The position numbers were made by a program, and so were the translations under genes. Positions 39,405 through 48,306 of a DNA stretch of 48,736 nucleotides are shown here, piece after piece; within the stretch, counting starts at the first letter, position 1, and every line of letters starts with the position of its first letter. The stretch comes from Cellulomonas sp. (lineage in GTDB: Bacteria; Actinomycetota; Actinomycetes; Actinomycetales; Cellulomonadaceae), in the NCBI GenBank assembly GCA_031178625.1, contig JAPSIR010000004.1:1-48736 (forward strand), written 5' to 3'. The notes beneath the pieces were generated by a model. It searched no databases. It was given only the letters and a program-made list of their open reading frames with translations, and was not told where the DNA came from.

Positions 39405-41495
39405 ATGCGCGCCGCCCCTGCCCACACCCCTGCCCCCACCGCCCACGACCTCGCCGGCCCCGCGCGACGGACCCGCCTGCCCGGACGCCGTGCCGCCGTC
39501 GCCGCGCTGGCCGTCGCGGGCCTCACGCTGCCCCTCGCGGCCACCGCCCCCGCCACGGCCGCAGCGGCGGGCGGACCGACCGCCGGCCCGGCCGCCCGCG
39601 ACCTCGGCCGCGAGGTGCTCGCCGACGGTGACGGGTGGGCGTCGTGGTCCGGCACGACCCGCCCCGACGGCCGCGTCGTGGAGGCCACGGGCACGACCGG
39701 TGGCGCGGCCGCCGCGGCGTCCGAGGTGTACGTCGTCGACACGTGGACCGAGCTGCGGGACGCGCTCGCCGGACGTCCCGGCGGGTCGCAGACCGACGCC
39801 CGCCGCAGCACCACGCCACGGATCGTCTACGTCCGCGGCACGCTCGACGCCTTCGCCGCGGCCGACGGCACGCGCCTGACGTGCGACGACTTCGCCGCGC
39901 AGGTGACCGTCGCCGGCACGGGCGCGCCGTTCTCGATGGACGACTACGTCGCCCACTACGACCCCGCCGGCCCGTGGGGACGCGAGGACCCGTCCGGGCC
40001 GCTCGAGGACGCGCGCGCCGCGGCGGCCACCGTGCAGGCCCGCCAGACGCAGCAGCACGTCGGCTCGAACGTCACGATCGTCGGCGTCGGGGACGACGCG
40101 GGGATCGTCGGCGCGAACCTGCGCATCCGCGACGCCGCGAACGTCATCGTCCGCAACCTCACGCTCTCCGACGCGTACGACTGCTTCCCGCAGTGGGACC
40201 CGGGCGACGGCGAGACGGGCAACTGGAACTCCGCCTACGACAACGTGTCGGTCTGGACGTCGACCAGCGTGTGGGCCGACCACCTGACCCTCGACGACGG
40301 GGACAACCCGCCGGACTCGCTGCCGACCGTGTACGGGCGCCCCTTCGAGGTCCACGACGGCCTGCTCGACGTCACGCACGGCTCCGACCTCGTCACGGTG
40401 TCGTGGAGCCACTTCGACGACCACGACAAGACCAGCATCGTCGGGTCGTCGGACTCGCGGCTGCAGGACCGCGGCCAGCACCGCGTCACCTACCACCACA
40501 ACCGGTGGACCGACATCGGCCAGCGCGCGCCGCGCGTGCGGTTCGGCGACGTGCACGTCTACAACAACCTCTACGAGCAGACCCGTCCCGGGCTGTTCTC
40601 GTACTACTGGGGCGCCGGGATCGAGTCGAGCATCGTCGCGGAGAACAACGCGGTCGAGCTCGCCGAGGGCGTCGACCCCGCGCGCGTCGTCGCGGAGTGG
40701 AAGGGCACCCAGCTGCGCGAGACGGGCACGCTCGTGAACGGCGCGCCGGTGGACGTCGTCGCCGCGTTCAACGCGACCGCGCCGCGGCCGCTCGCGGACA
40801 CCGCGCGCTGGACCCCCGCGGACCACTACGACCCGGTCGTGCAGCCCACGGAGGAGGTCGCGGCCGCGGTCCGTGCCGGGGCCGGCGCGACCCTGCCGTC
40901 CGGGACGCCCGTGGCCACCGCCGCACCCGACGCACCGCGCCTGTCCCACGACAACGCGCACGGCACCGGCCTGCACGACGGCGACTACACCGTGACGTCC
41001 ACCCTGTACTGGGGCCAGAACGCCACGGTCGTGCGGTTCTACGAGAACGACGTGCTGGTGGACGCGCAGTGGGTCGACGGCCGCTCCCCGCGCCGGCAGA
41101 CCGCCACGCTCGACGTCACGGGTCGGACGAACGGCACGTACACCTACGTGGCGGAGGTGCTCAACCCGTGGGGCACGGCGCGCTCCGCCCCGCTGACGGT
41201 GACGGTCCGCGACGCGAACCCGTCGCGGCCGACCGTGACGGCGGGTCCGGTGCGGGACGGCGCCGTGACGGTCACGACGACGCTCTACTGGGGTACCAAC
41301 GCGACGTCGTACGCACTCCTCGTCGACGGCGTCGAGGTCGACCGTCAGGACCTCGTCGCGCAGACGCCGCGCCGCCAGCGGGCGACGACCACGCTCACGG
41401 GCCTGGCGCCCGGCACGCACACGGTCGTGGCGCGCCTGTCCAACGCCGCCGGCTCGACCGACAGCCACCCGCTGACGATCACCGTCCGCCGCTGA
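39405..41495 (+). CDS. Secreted pectate lyase (PL1 family) with tandem C-terminal beta domains
   Basis: 696 aa. ATG with a GAAGGAG SD. Signal peptide (RRAAVAALAVAGLTLPLAATAPATA). The parallel beta-helix domain (about 100-500) shows PL1 hallmarks: NVTIVGVGDDAGIVGANLRI, NVIVRNLTL, the calcium/active region DALTL-like WADHLTLDDGD, VTVSWSHFDDHDKTSIVGSSD and the Arg-bearing HHNRWTDIGQRAPRVRFG. Two similar Ig-like domains follow (HDNAHGTGLHDGDYTVTSTLYWGQN and VTVTTTLYWGTNATSYALLVDG), a carbohydrate-enzyme accessory module. Cleaves polygalacturonate by beta-elimination outside the cell. Confidence 0.94.
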   Translation: MRAAPAHTPAPTAHDLAGPARRTRLPGRRAAVAALAVAGLTLPLAATAPATAAAAGGPTAGPAARDLGREVLADGDGWASWSGTTRPDGRVVEATGTTGGAAAAASEVYVVDTWTELRDALAGRPGGSQTDARRSTTPRIVYVRGTLDAFAAADGTRLTCDDFAAQVTVAGTGAPFSMDDYVAHYDPAGPWGREDPSGPLEDARAAAATVQARQTQQHVGSNVTIVGVGDDAGIVGANLRIRDAANVIVRNLTLSDAYDCFPQWDPGDGETGNWNSAYDNVSVWTSTSVWADHLTLDDGDNPPDSLPTVYGRPFEVHDGLLDVTHGSDLVTVSWSHFDDHDKTSIVGSSDSRLQDRGQHRVTYHHNRWTDIGQRAPRVRFGDVHVYNNLYEQTRPGLFSYYWGAGIESSIVAENNAVELAEGVDPARVVAEWKGTQLRETGTLVNGAPVDVVAAFNATAPRPLADTARWTPADHYDPVVQPTEEVAAAVRAGAGATLPSGTPVATAAPDAPRLSHDNAHGTGLHDGDYTVTSTLYWGQNATVVRFYENDVLVDAQWVDGRSPRRQTATLDVTGRTNGTYTYVAEVLNPWGTARSAPLTVTVRDANPSRPTVTAGPVRDGAVTVTTTLYWGTNATSYALLVDGVEVDRQDLVAQTPRRQRATTTLTGLAPGTHTVVARLSNAAGSTDSHPLTITVRR

Positions 41496-41508
41496 CGTCC
41501 GCGGCCAC

Positions 41509-41552
41509 CGAGCGCCCTGCCTGCCCGGCACCACCGGGCGGCAGGGCGCTCG
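41509..41552. terminator. Strong bidirectional terminator
   Basis: 13-bp perfect stem CGAGCGCCCTGCC/GGCAGGGCGCTCG extended after one bulged T by GCCCGG/CCGGGC with a 5-nt loop; lies between converging pectate lyase and sigma-factor genes. Confidence 0.85.
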
Positions 41553-41564
41553 TCGCTGCACCGA

Positions 41565-42659
41565 TCAGGCGCGGGCGGCGCCCCCCGCGCCGGCGTCGAG
41601 CTCCGCGGGCAGGCCGAACCGGGCGAACAGCTCCGCGCCGAACCACACGGTCACGTGCCGCACCCCGTCCTCGCCGAGCGTCACCTGCTGCAGCTGGAAC
41701 GCCCGGTGCACGCCGTCGGCACCGCGCATGTACAGCCCGTAGGCCGGCAGGCCGTTCGCGGCGGTCGGCAGCATCCGCATGGACCCGGGCCCCGTCGCCG
41801 GGCACCACGTCGCGATGAGGTGGCCCACGGCGGCCGGCCCCTGGTACCAGCCGGGAAAGGGCGGCATCTCCCAGACGACGTCGGCGGCGAGCAGCTCGAC
41901 GATCGCCGCGACGTCGTACGCCTCGAACGCGGCGACGTACCGCGCGAGGAGGGCACGGTGGCGCGGGTCCGTCGGCTCGAGGGGCGGCACGTCCTGCACG
42001 TTGGCCATGTGCGCACGGGCCCGCTGCAGCGTCGAGTTCACCGCGGCGACCGACAGGCCGAGGGCGTCGGCGACCTCGGCGGCCGACCACGCCAGGACGT
42101 CGCGCAGCAGCAGCACCGCCCGCTGCTGGGCGGTCAGGTGCTGCAGGGCCGCGACGAACGCGAGCCGGACCGTCTCCCGCCCGACGGCCGACTCGGCCGG
42201 GTCCACCGGCGCCGTCGACCACACGAGCTGGTCGGGCAGCGGCTCGAGCCACGGCACGCTCGTGTCCTCGCGCGGCTGGTCGCGCGGGTCCGCCGCCGCG
42301 GCGCCGATGCCCGTGGGCAGGGGCCGCCGCCTGCGCCCCTCCAGGTGGGTGAGGCACGTGTTGGTCGCGATGCGGAACATCCACGTCCGCAGCGACGACC
42401 GGTTCTCGAACCCGCGCATCGCCCGCCAGGCGCGCAGGTACGTCTCCTGCAGCATGTCCTCCGCGTCGTGCACGGACCCGGTCATGCGGTAGCAGTGCGC
42501 GAGGATCTCCCGCCGCAGCGGGGCCAGGCGCGCGGTGAACTCCTCCTCCGACAGGTCGCCACCGACGGCAGCGGGCGCGGCGGTGGCGGATCCGGCGGTG
42601 ACGGGCTCGGCGGTGACGGGCTCGGCCGGCGGTGGCTCCTGCGATGTGGTCGTGGTCAC
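41565..42659 (-). CDS. ECF sigma factor with C-terminal SnoaL domain (SigG/SigX5 type)
   Basis: 364 aa from the GTG at 42659. Sigma region 2 (LRREILAHCYRMTGSVHDAEDMLQETYLRAWRAM, then SSLRTWMFRIATNTCLTHLE) and region 4 (LTAQQRAVLLLRDVLAWSAAEVADALGLSVAAVNSTLQRARAHM). The DPRDQPREDTSVPWLEPLPDQL linker is diagnostic of the SigG/SigX5 group. The last about 120 residues are an NTF2/SnoaL-like domain (YVAAFEAYDVAAIVELLAADVVWEMPPFPGWYQG) that takes the place of an anti-sigma factor in regulating activity. The N-terminal tail repeats EPVTA. Leaderless TAGCGT promoter; divergent from a VOC gene. Confidence 0.93.
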   Translation of the reverse strand: MTTTTSQEPPPAEPVTAEPVTAGSATAAPAAVGGDLSEEEFTARLAPLRREILAHCYRMTGSVHDAEDMLQETYLRAWRAMRGFENRSSLRTWMFRIATNTCLTHLEGRRRRPLPTGIGAAAADPRDQPREDTSVPWLEPLPDQLVWSTAPVDPAESAVGRETVRLAFVAALQHLTAQQRAVLLLRDVLAWSAAEVADALGLSVAAVNSTLQRARAHMANVQDVPPLEPTDPRHRALLARYVAAFEAYDVAAIVELLAADVVWEMPPFPGWYQGPAAVGHLIATWCPATGPGSMRMLPTAANGLPAYGLYMRGADGVHRAFQLQQVTLGEDGVRHVTVWFGAELFARFGLPAELDAGAGGAARA

Positions 42660-42666
42660 ACGAGCG

Positions 42667-42672
42667 ACGCTA
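42667..42672 (-). promoter_or_regulatory. -10 element TAGCGT of the ECF sigma gene
   Basis: Minus-strand TAGCGT ends 7 nt before the GTG at 42659. Confidence 0.55.
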
Positions 42673-42858
42673 GCGGCGACCACCGACACCCGGAACCCCG
42701 TCGGTCGGGCCCGGCCCGCCGCGCACGCACGACCCGCCCCGATGAGTCCGCCCCCGTGCGGAGGTCGGCACCGCTGACGCGACGGACGCACCGCGCGTCG
42801 CCACCGGACGGCGCCCCCGCCGCAGCCCGTCCGGCCGACCGCACCCAGGGAGCCCGCC

Positions 42859-43257
42859 GTGGACCGCATGATCTTCGTCAACCTGCCGGTGACCGACCTG
42901 GCTGCGGCCCGCGCGTTCTACGAGGGCCTCGGCTTCGGCGTCAACGACATGTTCTCCGACGAGCACGTCGTCAGCGTCGTCGTGTCCGAGACCATCTGCG
43001 TGATGCTGCTCGAGCAGGAGCGCTTCGCCGCGTTCACGCCCCTGCCCGTGTCCGACGCCCGCACGAGCACGCAGGTGCTGCACTGCCTGTCCGCGTCCTC
43101 GCGCGCGGAGGTCGACGACCTGGTCGCACGCGCGCTGTCCGTCGGGGGCACCGAGTTCCGCGGCGTGCAGGAGGACGGGCCGATGTACGGGCGGGCGGTC
43201 GCCGACCCCGACGGGCACGTCTGGGAGATCCTGCACATGGACCTCCTCGACGCCTGA
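42859..43257 (+). CDS. Single-domain VOC/glyoxalase-like protein
   Basis: 132 aa. GTG start with CAGGGAG upstream. One VOC domain: MIFVNLPVTDLAAARAFYEGLGFGVN, EHVVSVVVSETICVMLL and RAVADPDGHVWEILHMD, which supplies a His and a Glu ligand. The long loop with MYGRAVADPDGHVWE is typical of the PhnB/lactoylglutathione-lyase-like group often found beside SigG/SigJ-type ECF genes. Divergent from the sigma gene over a 199-nt region. Confidence 0.9.
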   Translation: MDRMIFVNLPVTDLAAARAFYEGLGFGVNDMFSDEHVVSVVVSETICVMLLEQERFAAFTPLPVSDARTSTQVLHCLSASSRAEVDDLVARALSVGGTEFRGVQEDGPMYGRAVADPDGHVWEILHMDLLDA

Positions 43258-43299
43258 GCGCGCGCCCGGGGCCGCGACGCCCGTGCCAGACTCCCCCGC

Positions 43300-43854
43300 A
43301 TGCCCACCGCCCCCGACGCCGCGCCGCAGCGCGCGGACGACCACGGTGCCGCCCCGGACCCGGAGCGGTACGCGCCCGACGACCACCTCGGCAGCCGTTC
43401 GCTCCTCGTGGCGGCCGCGTACGTGGTGCTGCGCCGGCGCGTCGACGGCCGCGACGAGGTGCTCCTCCAGCTGCGGCGCGGCACCGGGTACATGGACGGG
43501 TGCTGGGCCACGCTCGCCGGCCACGTCGACCCGGGCGAGAGCGTGCACGAGGCCGCCGTGCGCGAGGCTGCGGAGGAGGCGGGGGTCGTCGTCGCGCCCG
43601 GCGCGCTGGTGCCGCTCACGGCGCTGCACCGGTTCGAGCGCGGCGGCCCCGCGGTCGAGCAGCGGCTCGACGCGTTCTTCGAGGTCACGACGTGGTCGGG
43701 CGACCCGACCCCGCGCGAGCCGGACAAGACCGCGGCGATGGGGTGGTTCCCGCTCGACGCGCTGCCGGACCCCGTGGTCCCGCACGAGCGGCTCGTGCTC
43801 GGCATGCTGGCCGGCGGCGTGCCGCTGCCCGCGGTCCTCTCGCTGCCCACCTGA
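43300..43854 (+). CDS. Nudix hydrolase
   Basis: 184 aa. Complete Nudix box GHVDPGESVHEAAVREAAEEAGV. The ATG at 43300 has no clear SD; CAGACT lies 7 nt upstream. About 30 disordered residues precede the domain. The box sits beside MDGCWATLAGHVD, and the domain ends with DKTAAMGWFPLDALPDPVVPH. Substrates of this branch include nucleotide diphosphates and sugars; not resolvable here. Confidence 0.92.
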   Translation: MPTAPDAAPQRADDHGAAPDPERYAPDDHLGSRSLLVAAAYVVLRRRVDGRDEVLLQLRRGTGYMDGCWATLAGHVDPGESVHEAAVREAAEEAGVVVAPGALVPLTALHRFERGGPAVEQRLDAFFEVTTWSGDPTPREPDKTAAMGWFPLDALPDPVVPHERLVLGMLAGGVPLPAVLSLPT

Positions 43855-43922
43855 CGCGCGGCCCGCCGGCGCACGGAGGGCGGGTCACACCCCCGGCGGT
43901 GCCCCGCCGCCGCCCCGGCCGC

Positions 43923-43928
43923 TACGGT
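43923..43928 (+). promoter_or_regulatory. -10 element TACGGT of the AAA+ gene
   Basis: Ends 6 nt before the ATG at 43935; leaderless geometry, no SD. The same hexamer precedes the VOC gene start at 38340. Confidence 0.55.
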
Positions 43929-43934
43929 GCGCCC

Positions 43935-45437
43935 ATGCTCCACGTCCCGACGCCCACCGTCTCGCGGGACGACCTCAGCGCCCTCGTGGCGGCACGGTCC
44001 CCGCTGGTGGTGCTCGAGACGGACGACGAGGCGGGTGCCGTCGCCCTCGTCACGGCGTCGGCGACGCGGGTGGCGGGACCGCCGCGGCCGGTGTTCCGGT
44101 GGAGCGTCACCGAGGGCCTGTCGCGCGCCGACGTGCCCGGCGCCGCGCCGCAGCGGCACAACGCCGAGGCGGTCGCCGTGCTCCGGTCGGTGGTCGACAG
44201 CACCGTGCCGGGCGTCTACGTGCTGCTCGACCTGCACCCCTTCCTCGACGACCCGGTCGTCGTCCGCCTCCTCAAGGACGCGGCACACGTGCCCGTCGCG
44301 CGCCGCAGCACGGTCGTCCTCGTGTCGCGGACGCTGCGGGTGCCACCCGACCTCGAGCACCTGGCGGTGCGCCTGCCCACCCACCTGCCGACGGCCGAGG
44401 AGCGCGCACGCATCGTCGACGGCGTCGTCGCCGCCTGGGCCACGACGACCGGCACGCCCCCGCCCGTGGACCCGCACGCGCGCGACCTGCTCGTCGCGCG
44501 CCTGGCCGGGCTCTCGCACGGCGACGTCGCCCGCCTCGCCCACGGCGCCGTGGTGACGGACGGCGCGCTGACCATGCGCGACGTCCCCGAGGTCGAGCGC
44601 GCGCGTGTGGAGGCCCTCGCGGGCGACGGGATCCTGTCCTACGAGTACGCCACGGCGGCACCGGAGGACGTCGTCGGGCTCGACGGCGTGCTGCGCTGGC
44701 TGCACGTGCGCCGTGCCGCGCTCGACGGCAGCGCGCCGCACCTGCCGGCACCGCGCGGCATGCTCCTGCTCGGCGTGCAGGGCTGCGGGAAGTCGCTGGC
44801 CGCGCGCGCGGCCGCCGCGCTGCTCGGTGTGCCGCTGCTGCGCCTGGACCTCGCCGGGGTGCACGACAAGTACGTCGGCGAGTCGGAGCGGCGGCTGCGC
44901 GAGGCCCTGGCCGCGGCCGAGGCCCTGGCGCCGTGCGTGGTGTGGGTGGACGAGATCGAGAAGGCGCTCGCCGCGTCCGACGGCGACGGCGGGGCGTCCC
45001 GCCGCGTGCTGGGCACGCTGCTGACGTGGCTCGCCGACCGGCGCGCACCCGTGTTCGTCGCGGCCACCGCGAACGACATCTCCGCGCTCCCCCCGGAGCT
45101 CGTGCGCAAGGGCCGCTTCGACGAGCTGTTCTTCGTCGACCTGCCCGACGCGCCGGTGCGCGCCGCGCTCGTGCGCTTGCACGCCCGCCGCCACGGCGCC
45201 GACCCGACGGACGCCGAGCTCGCGGCACTCGCCGCCGAGACGGAGGGCTTCTCCGGCGCGGAGATCGAGCAGGCGGTCGTGGCCGCGACGTACGCGGCGC
45301 ACGCCCGCCGGGGCCCGCTCGACGCCGCGGCCGTGCTCGCCGAGGTCCGCGCGACACGCCCGCTCGCCGTCGTCATGCACGAGCGGGTCGCGGCGCTGCG
45401 GGCCTGGGCGGCCGGCCGGACGGTGCCGGCACGCTGA
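43935..45437 (+). CDS. Ycf46-like AAA+ ATPase
   Basis: 500 aa. The N-terminal about 230 residues form a degenerate P-loop-like domain (SPLVVLETDDEAGAVALV, VYVLLDLHPFLDDPVVVRLLKD). The C-terminal AAA+ domain has Walker A GVQGCGKS, the KYVGESERRLREAL helix, Walker B CVVWVDEIEKAL, sensor 1 AATAND and the second region of homology ELVRKGRFDELFFVDLP. This double layout is that of Ycf46, linked in cyanobacteria with inorganic carbon use and otherwise poorly known. It lies near ppc, an anaplerotic CO2-fixing enzyme; that is noted as context only. Confidence 0.9.
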   Translation: MLHVPTPTVSRDDLSALVAARSPLVVLETDDEAGAVALVTASATRVAGPPRPVFRWSVTEGLSRADVPGAAPQRHNAEAVAVLRSVVDSTVPGVYVLLDLHPFLDDPVVVRLLKDAAHVPVARRSTVVLVSRTLRVPPDLEHLAVRLPTHLPTAEERARIVDGVVAAWATTTGTPPPVDPHARDLLVARLAGLSHGDVARLAHGAVVTDGALTMRDVPEVERARVEALAGDGILSYEYATAAPEDVVGLDGVLRWLHVRRAALDGSAPHLPAPRGMLLLGVQGCGKSLAARAAAALLGVPLLRLDLAGVHDKYVGESERRLREALAAAEALAPCVVWVDEIEKALAASDGDGGASRRVLGTLLTWLADRRAPVFVAATANDISALPPELVRKGRFDELFFVDLPDAPVRAALVRLHARRHGADPTDAELAALAAETEGFSGAEIEQAVVAATYAAHARRGPLDAAAVLAEVRATRPLAVVMHERVAALRAWAAGRTVPAR

Positions 45438-45444
45438 CGGGCGC

Positions 45445-45475
45445 GCCGGCCGGCGGGCGCCGGGGCGCGGCCGGC
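45445..45475. terminator. Hairpin between AAA+ gene and ppc
   Basis: GCCGGCCG/CGGCCGGC 8-bp stem with a 15-nt GC-rich loop in the 114 nt between two converging genes. No T-tract. Confidence 0.4.
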
Positions 45476-45551
45476 CCAGCAGGGCGCGCGGGACGACGAC
45501 GACCCCGGCGCGGACGAGCCGCACCGGGGCCGGGACGCCGGACCGGACCGG

Positions 45552-48227
45552 TCAGCCCGTGTTCTGCAGACCCGCGGCGACGCCGTTGACGGTCAGCAGG
45601 AGGAGCCGGCGCAGCTCGTCGGCCTGCTCGGGCGCCGCCCCGGTGCGCAGGCCGTGCAGCGCCCGCAGCTGCAGCAGCGACAGGGCGTCCACGTACGGGC
45701 TGCGCAGCTGCACGGCCCGGCCGAGGATGCGGCGCCGGCCCAGGATCGCGTCGGAGCCGGTCGTCGCGAGCACCCAGCGACGGGTGAGCGCCATCTCGGA
45801 CAGCACGAGCTCGGCGAGGTCCTGCCGGTCGCCGAGTGCGAGGTAGCGGGCGGCGATCCGCTCGTCCGTCTTGGCGAGCGACATCTCGACGTTGTCGATG
45901 ATCGTCGCGAAGAGCGGCCACTCGGCGTAGGCCGTGCGCAGCTCGTCGAGGTCGCCCACGGCGTCCATCGCCGTGCCCAGCCCGTACCAGCCGGCGAGGT
46001 TGATCCGCGCCTGCGACCAGGAGAACACCCACGGGATCGCCCGCAGGTCGTCGAGCGACGACACGGACAGGCCGCGGCGCGCCGGGCGCGACCCGATGGG
46101 CAGCAGCCCGAGCTCCTCGAGCGGCGTCACCTCGGCGAACCAGGCCGGGAACCCCTCGGCGCGCACGAGCTGGTGGAACCGGTCGCGCGACGCGGCGTCG
46201 AGCCGGCGCGCGAGGTCGGCGAACCGTGCCGCGGCGTCGTCGTTGCGCCGCACCACGCTGGGCGCGTCCGCGAGCAGCGTGGCTGCCGTGACCTGCTCGA
46301 TGTGGCGGGTCGCGATGTCCGGGTCGCCGTACCGGGCGAAGATGACCTCGCCCTGCTCGGTGAGCTTGAACCGGCCGTCGACCGAGCCCGGCGGCTGCGC
46401 GAGCACGGCCCGGTTGGCGGGGCCGCCGCCGCGCCCGAGGGCGCCGCCCCGCCCGTGGAAGAGGGTGAGCGCGATGTCGTGGCGGCGCGCCCAGTCGGCG
46501 ATGCGGCGCTGCGCGTCGTCGAGGGCGAGCGTCGCGGAGACCGGGCCGACGTCCTTCGACGAGTCGGAGTAGCCGAGCATGACCTCGACGCGGCGGCCGT
46601 TGACCGCGAGCCGCTCCTGCACCCGCGGGTGCGCGAGCGCCTCCTCGAGGATGTCGACGCTGGCCTGCAGGTCGGCGAACGTCTCGAACAGCGGGATCGC
46701 GTCGATGACCGGGGCGTCGTCGGCGCCGCCGAACGCGAGCTCGGCGAGGCGGTAGACGGCCGCCAGGTGCTCGGCCGACTGCGTGAACGACACGATGTAG
46801 CGCCGCGCGGCCGCCACGCCGAACCGGCGCTGCACGGCGCCGAGCGCCCGGAACGTGTCGAGGACCTCGACCGTCTGCGGCTGGAGGTCGCCGTCCACGC
46901 CGTTCGCCTCGATGTCGGCGAGGGCCGCGGCGTGCACCTGCGAGTGCTGACGGACCTCGAGCTCGGCGAGGTGGAAGCCGAACGTCTGCACCTGCCACAG
47001 CAGCCGCTGCAGGTCCCCGTAGGCGGCGCGCCGGGCACCGGCGGCGACGAGCGAGTCCTGCACGACCCGCAGGTCCGCCTCGAGCTCCTCGGCGTTCGCG
47101 TAGGCCAGGTCCGCGTCGCGGCGCCGCGTGGCCGCGATCCGCTCCGCGACGACGAGCATCGCGCGGTGGTGCGGCTCGTTCGGGGCGTCGTTCGCCGCAC
47201 GCGTCGCGATCGCCTCGTCGAGCGACCGCTGGCGCTGCCAGAGCGCGCTCAGGCCGGGCGACGGCGGCGTGCCGACGCCGTCGAGCGTGAGCCCGGACGC
47301 CGTCCGGCGCGCCGAGACCAGCAGCGCGTCGAGCGCGTGCTCCGACGCCGCCACCGCGGCCGCGCGGGTCACCTCCGCCGTCACGTTCGGGTTGCCGTCG
47401 CGGTCGCCGCCGATCCACGTGCCCAGCCGGGCGAACGGCTGCACCACGGGCGCCGTGGTGCCGGCGTCGGTCGCCAGCAGCCAGTCGTCGAGGCGCCGGT
47501 AGACCTGCGGCAGCACGTCCGCGAGCGTCGCGTCGACGATCGACAGGACGGTCTCGACCTCGTCCAGGACGGTCGGCTTCTCGGCGCGCAGCGGGGACGT
47601 GCGCCACAGCGTGTCGATCTCGGCGAGCAGCCGGCGCTCGTTCTCGGCGAGCGTCGTGCCCCCGATGTGCATCGTGTCGCGCTCGGCGACGAGCTCGGCC
47701 ACCCGGCGGATCGAGCGGGCGACCGCGCGCCGGCGGGCCTCCGTCGGGTGGGCCGTGAACACGGGCCGGAACTCGAGCGCGGCCAGGCGCTCGCGCGCGG
47801 CCTCGGCGCCGATCTCCTCCTCGAGGCGCTGGTACGCCGCGGGCAGGGAGTCGTCGGGCGCGAGCTCGTGCGGCGCGAGGCGGGACTCGCGGTCGCGCAG
47901 CACGCGGACGCGGTGGTACTCCTCCGCCAGGTTCGCGAGGTGGAAGTAGCACGTGAACGCACGGGCCACCTGCTCGGCGCGCTCCGGCGAGAACCCGGCG
48001 ACGAGGCGCTCCGCCTCGGCCATCGCGTCACCGTCGGGCTCGCCGTGCGAGCGGATCGTCAGCTCGCGCAGCCGCTCGACGTCCGCCAGCAGGTCGTCCC
48101 CGCCGGCGTCGCGCAGCACGCGCCCGAGCAGCTCACCGAGCAGCCGGACGTCGTTGCGCAGGGGCTCGGGGACCTCGTGGCTGGCCACGCCGCGCGGGAC
48201 CTCGGTCGCGTTCTCCGCTGCACTCAC
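45552..48227 (-). CDS. ppc: Phosphoenolpyruvate carboxylase
   Basis: 891 aa from the GTG at 48227, chosen because TACCTT lies 7 nt upstream; the track adds 13 codons. Family blocks: VFTAHPTEARRR with the catalytic His, GSWIGGDRDGNPNVT-like GTWIGGDRDGNPNVT, MLGYSDSSKDVG, FHGRGGALGRGGGP with catalytic Arg/Gly residues, PRRGLSVSSLDDLRAIPWVFSWSQ, and the C-terminal QNTG that contributes to the allosteric site. Converts PEP and bicarbonate to oxaloacetate. Length is normal for bacterial PEPC. Confidence 0.97.
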   Translation of the reverse strand: MSAAENATEVPRGVASHEVPEPLRNDVRLLGELLGRVLRDAGGDDLLADVERLRELTIRSHGEPDGDAMAEAERLVAGFSPERAEQVARAFTCYFHLANLAEEYHRVRVLRDRESRLAPHELAPDDSLPAAYQRLEEEIGAEAARERLAALEFRPVFTAHPTEARRRAVARSIRRVAELVAERDTMHIGGTTLAENERRLLAEIDTLWRTSPLRAEKPTVLDEVETVLSIVDATLADVLPQVYRRLDDWLLATDAGTTAPVVQPFARLGTWIGGDRDGNPNVTAEVTRAAAVAASEHALDALLVSARRTASGLTLDGVGTPPSPGLSALWQRQRSLDEAIATRAANDAPNEPHHRAMLVVAERIAATRRRDADLAYANAEELEADLRVVQDSLVAAGARRAAYGDLQRLLWQVQTFGFHLAELEVRQHSQVHAAALADIEANGVDGDLQPQTVEVLDTFRALGAVQRRFGVAAARRYIVSFTQSAEHLAAVYRLAELAFGGADDAPVIDAIPLFETFADLQASVDILEEALAHPRVQERLAVNGRRVEVMLGYSDSSKDVGPVSATLALDDAQRRIADWARRHDIALTLFHGRGGALGRGGGPANRAVLAQPPGSVDGRFKLTEQGEVIFARYGDPDIATRHIEQVTAATLLADAPSVVRRNDDAAARFADLARRLDAASRDRFHQLVRAEGFPAWFAEVTPLEELGLLPIGSRPARRGLSVSSLDDLRAIPWVFSWSQARINLAGWYGLGTAMDAVGDLDELRTAYAEWPLFATIIDNVEMSLAKTDERIAARYLALGDRQDLAELVLSEMALTRRWVLATTGSDAILGRRRILGRAVQLRSPYVDALSLLQLRALHGLRTGAAPEQADELRRLLLLTVNGVAAGLQNTG

Positions 48228-48234
48228 GGCGCCA

Positions 48235-48240
48235 AAGGTA
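48235..48240 (-). promoter_or_regulatory. -10 element TACCTT of ppc
   Basis: Minus-strand TACCTT ends 7 nt before the GTG at 48227; supports the shorter start and a leaderless mRNA. Confidence 0.55.
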
Positions 48241-48306
48241 GACGACGCGGGGCCGTCGCCGTCCACGCGCCCGGGCCGTGGGCACCCGAGGGGACTGTCG
48301 CGCGGG

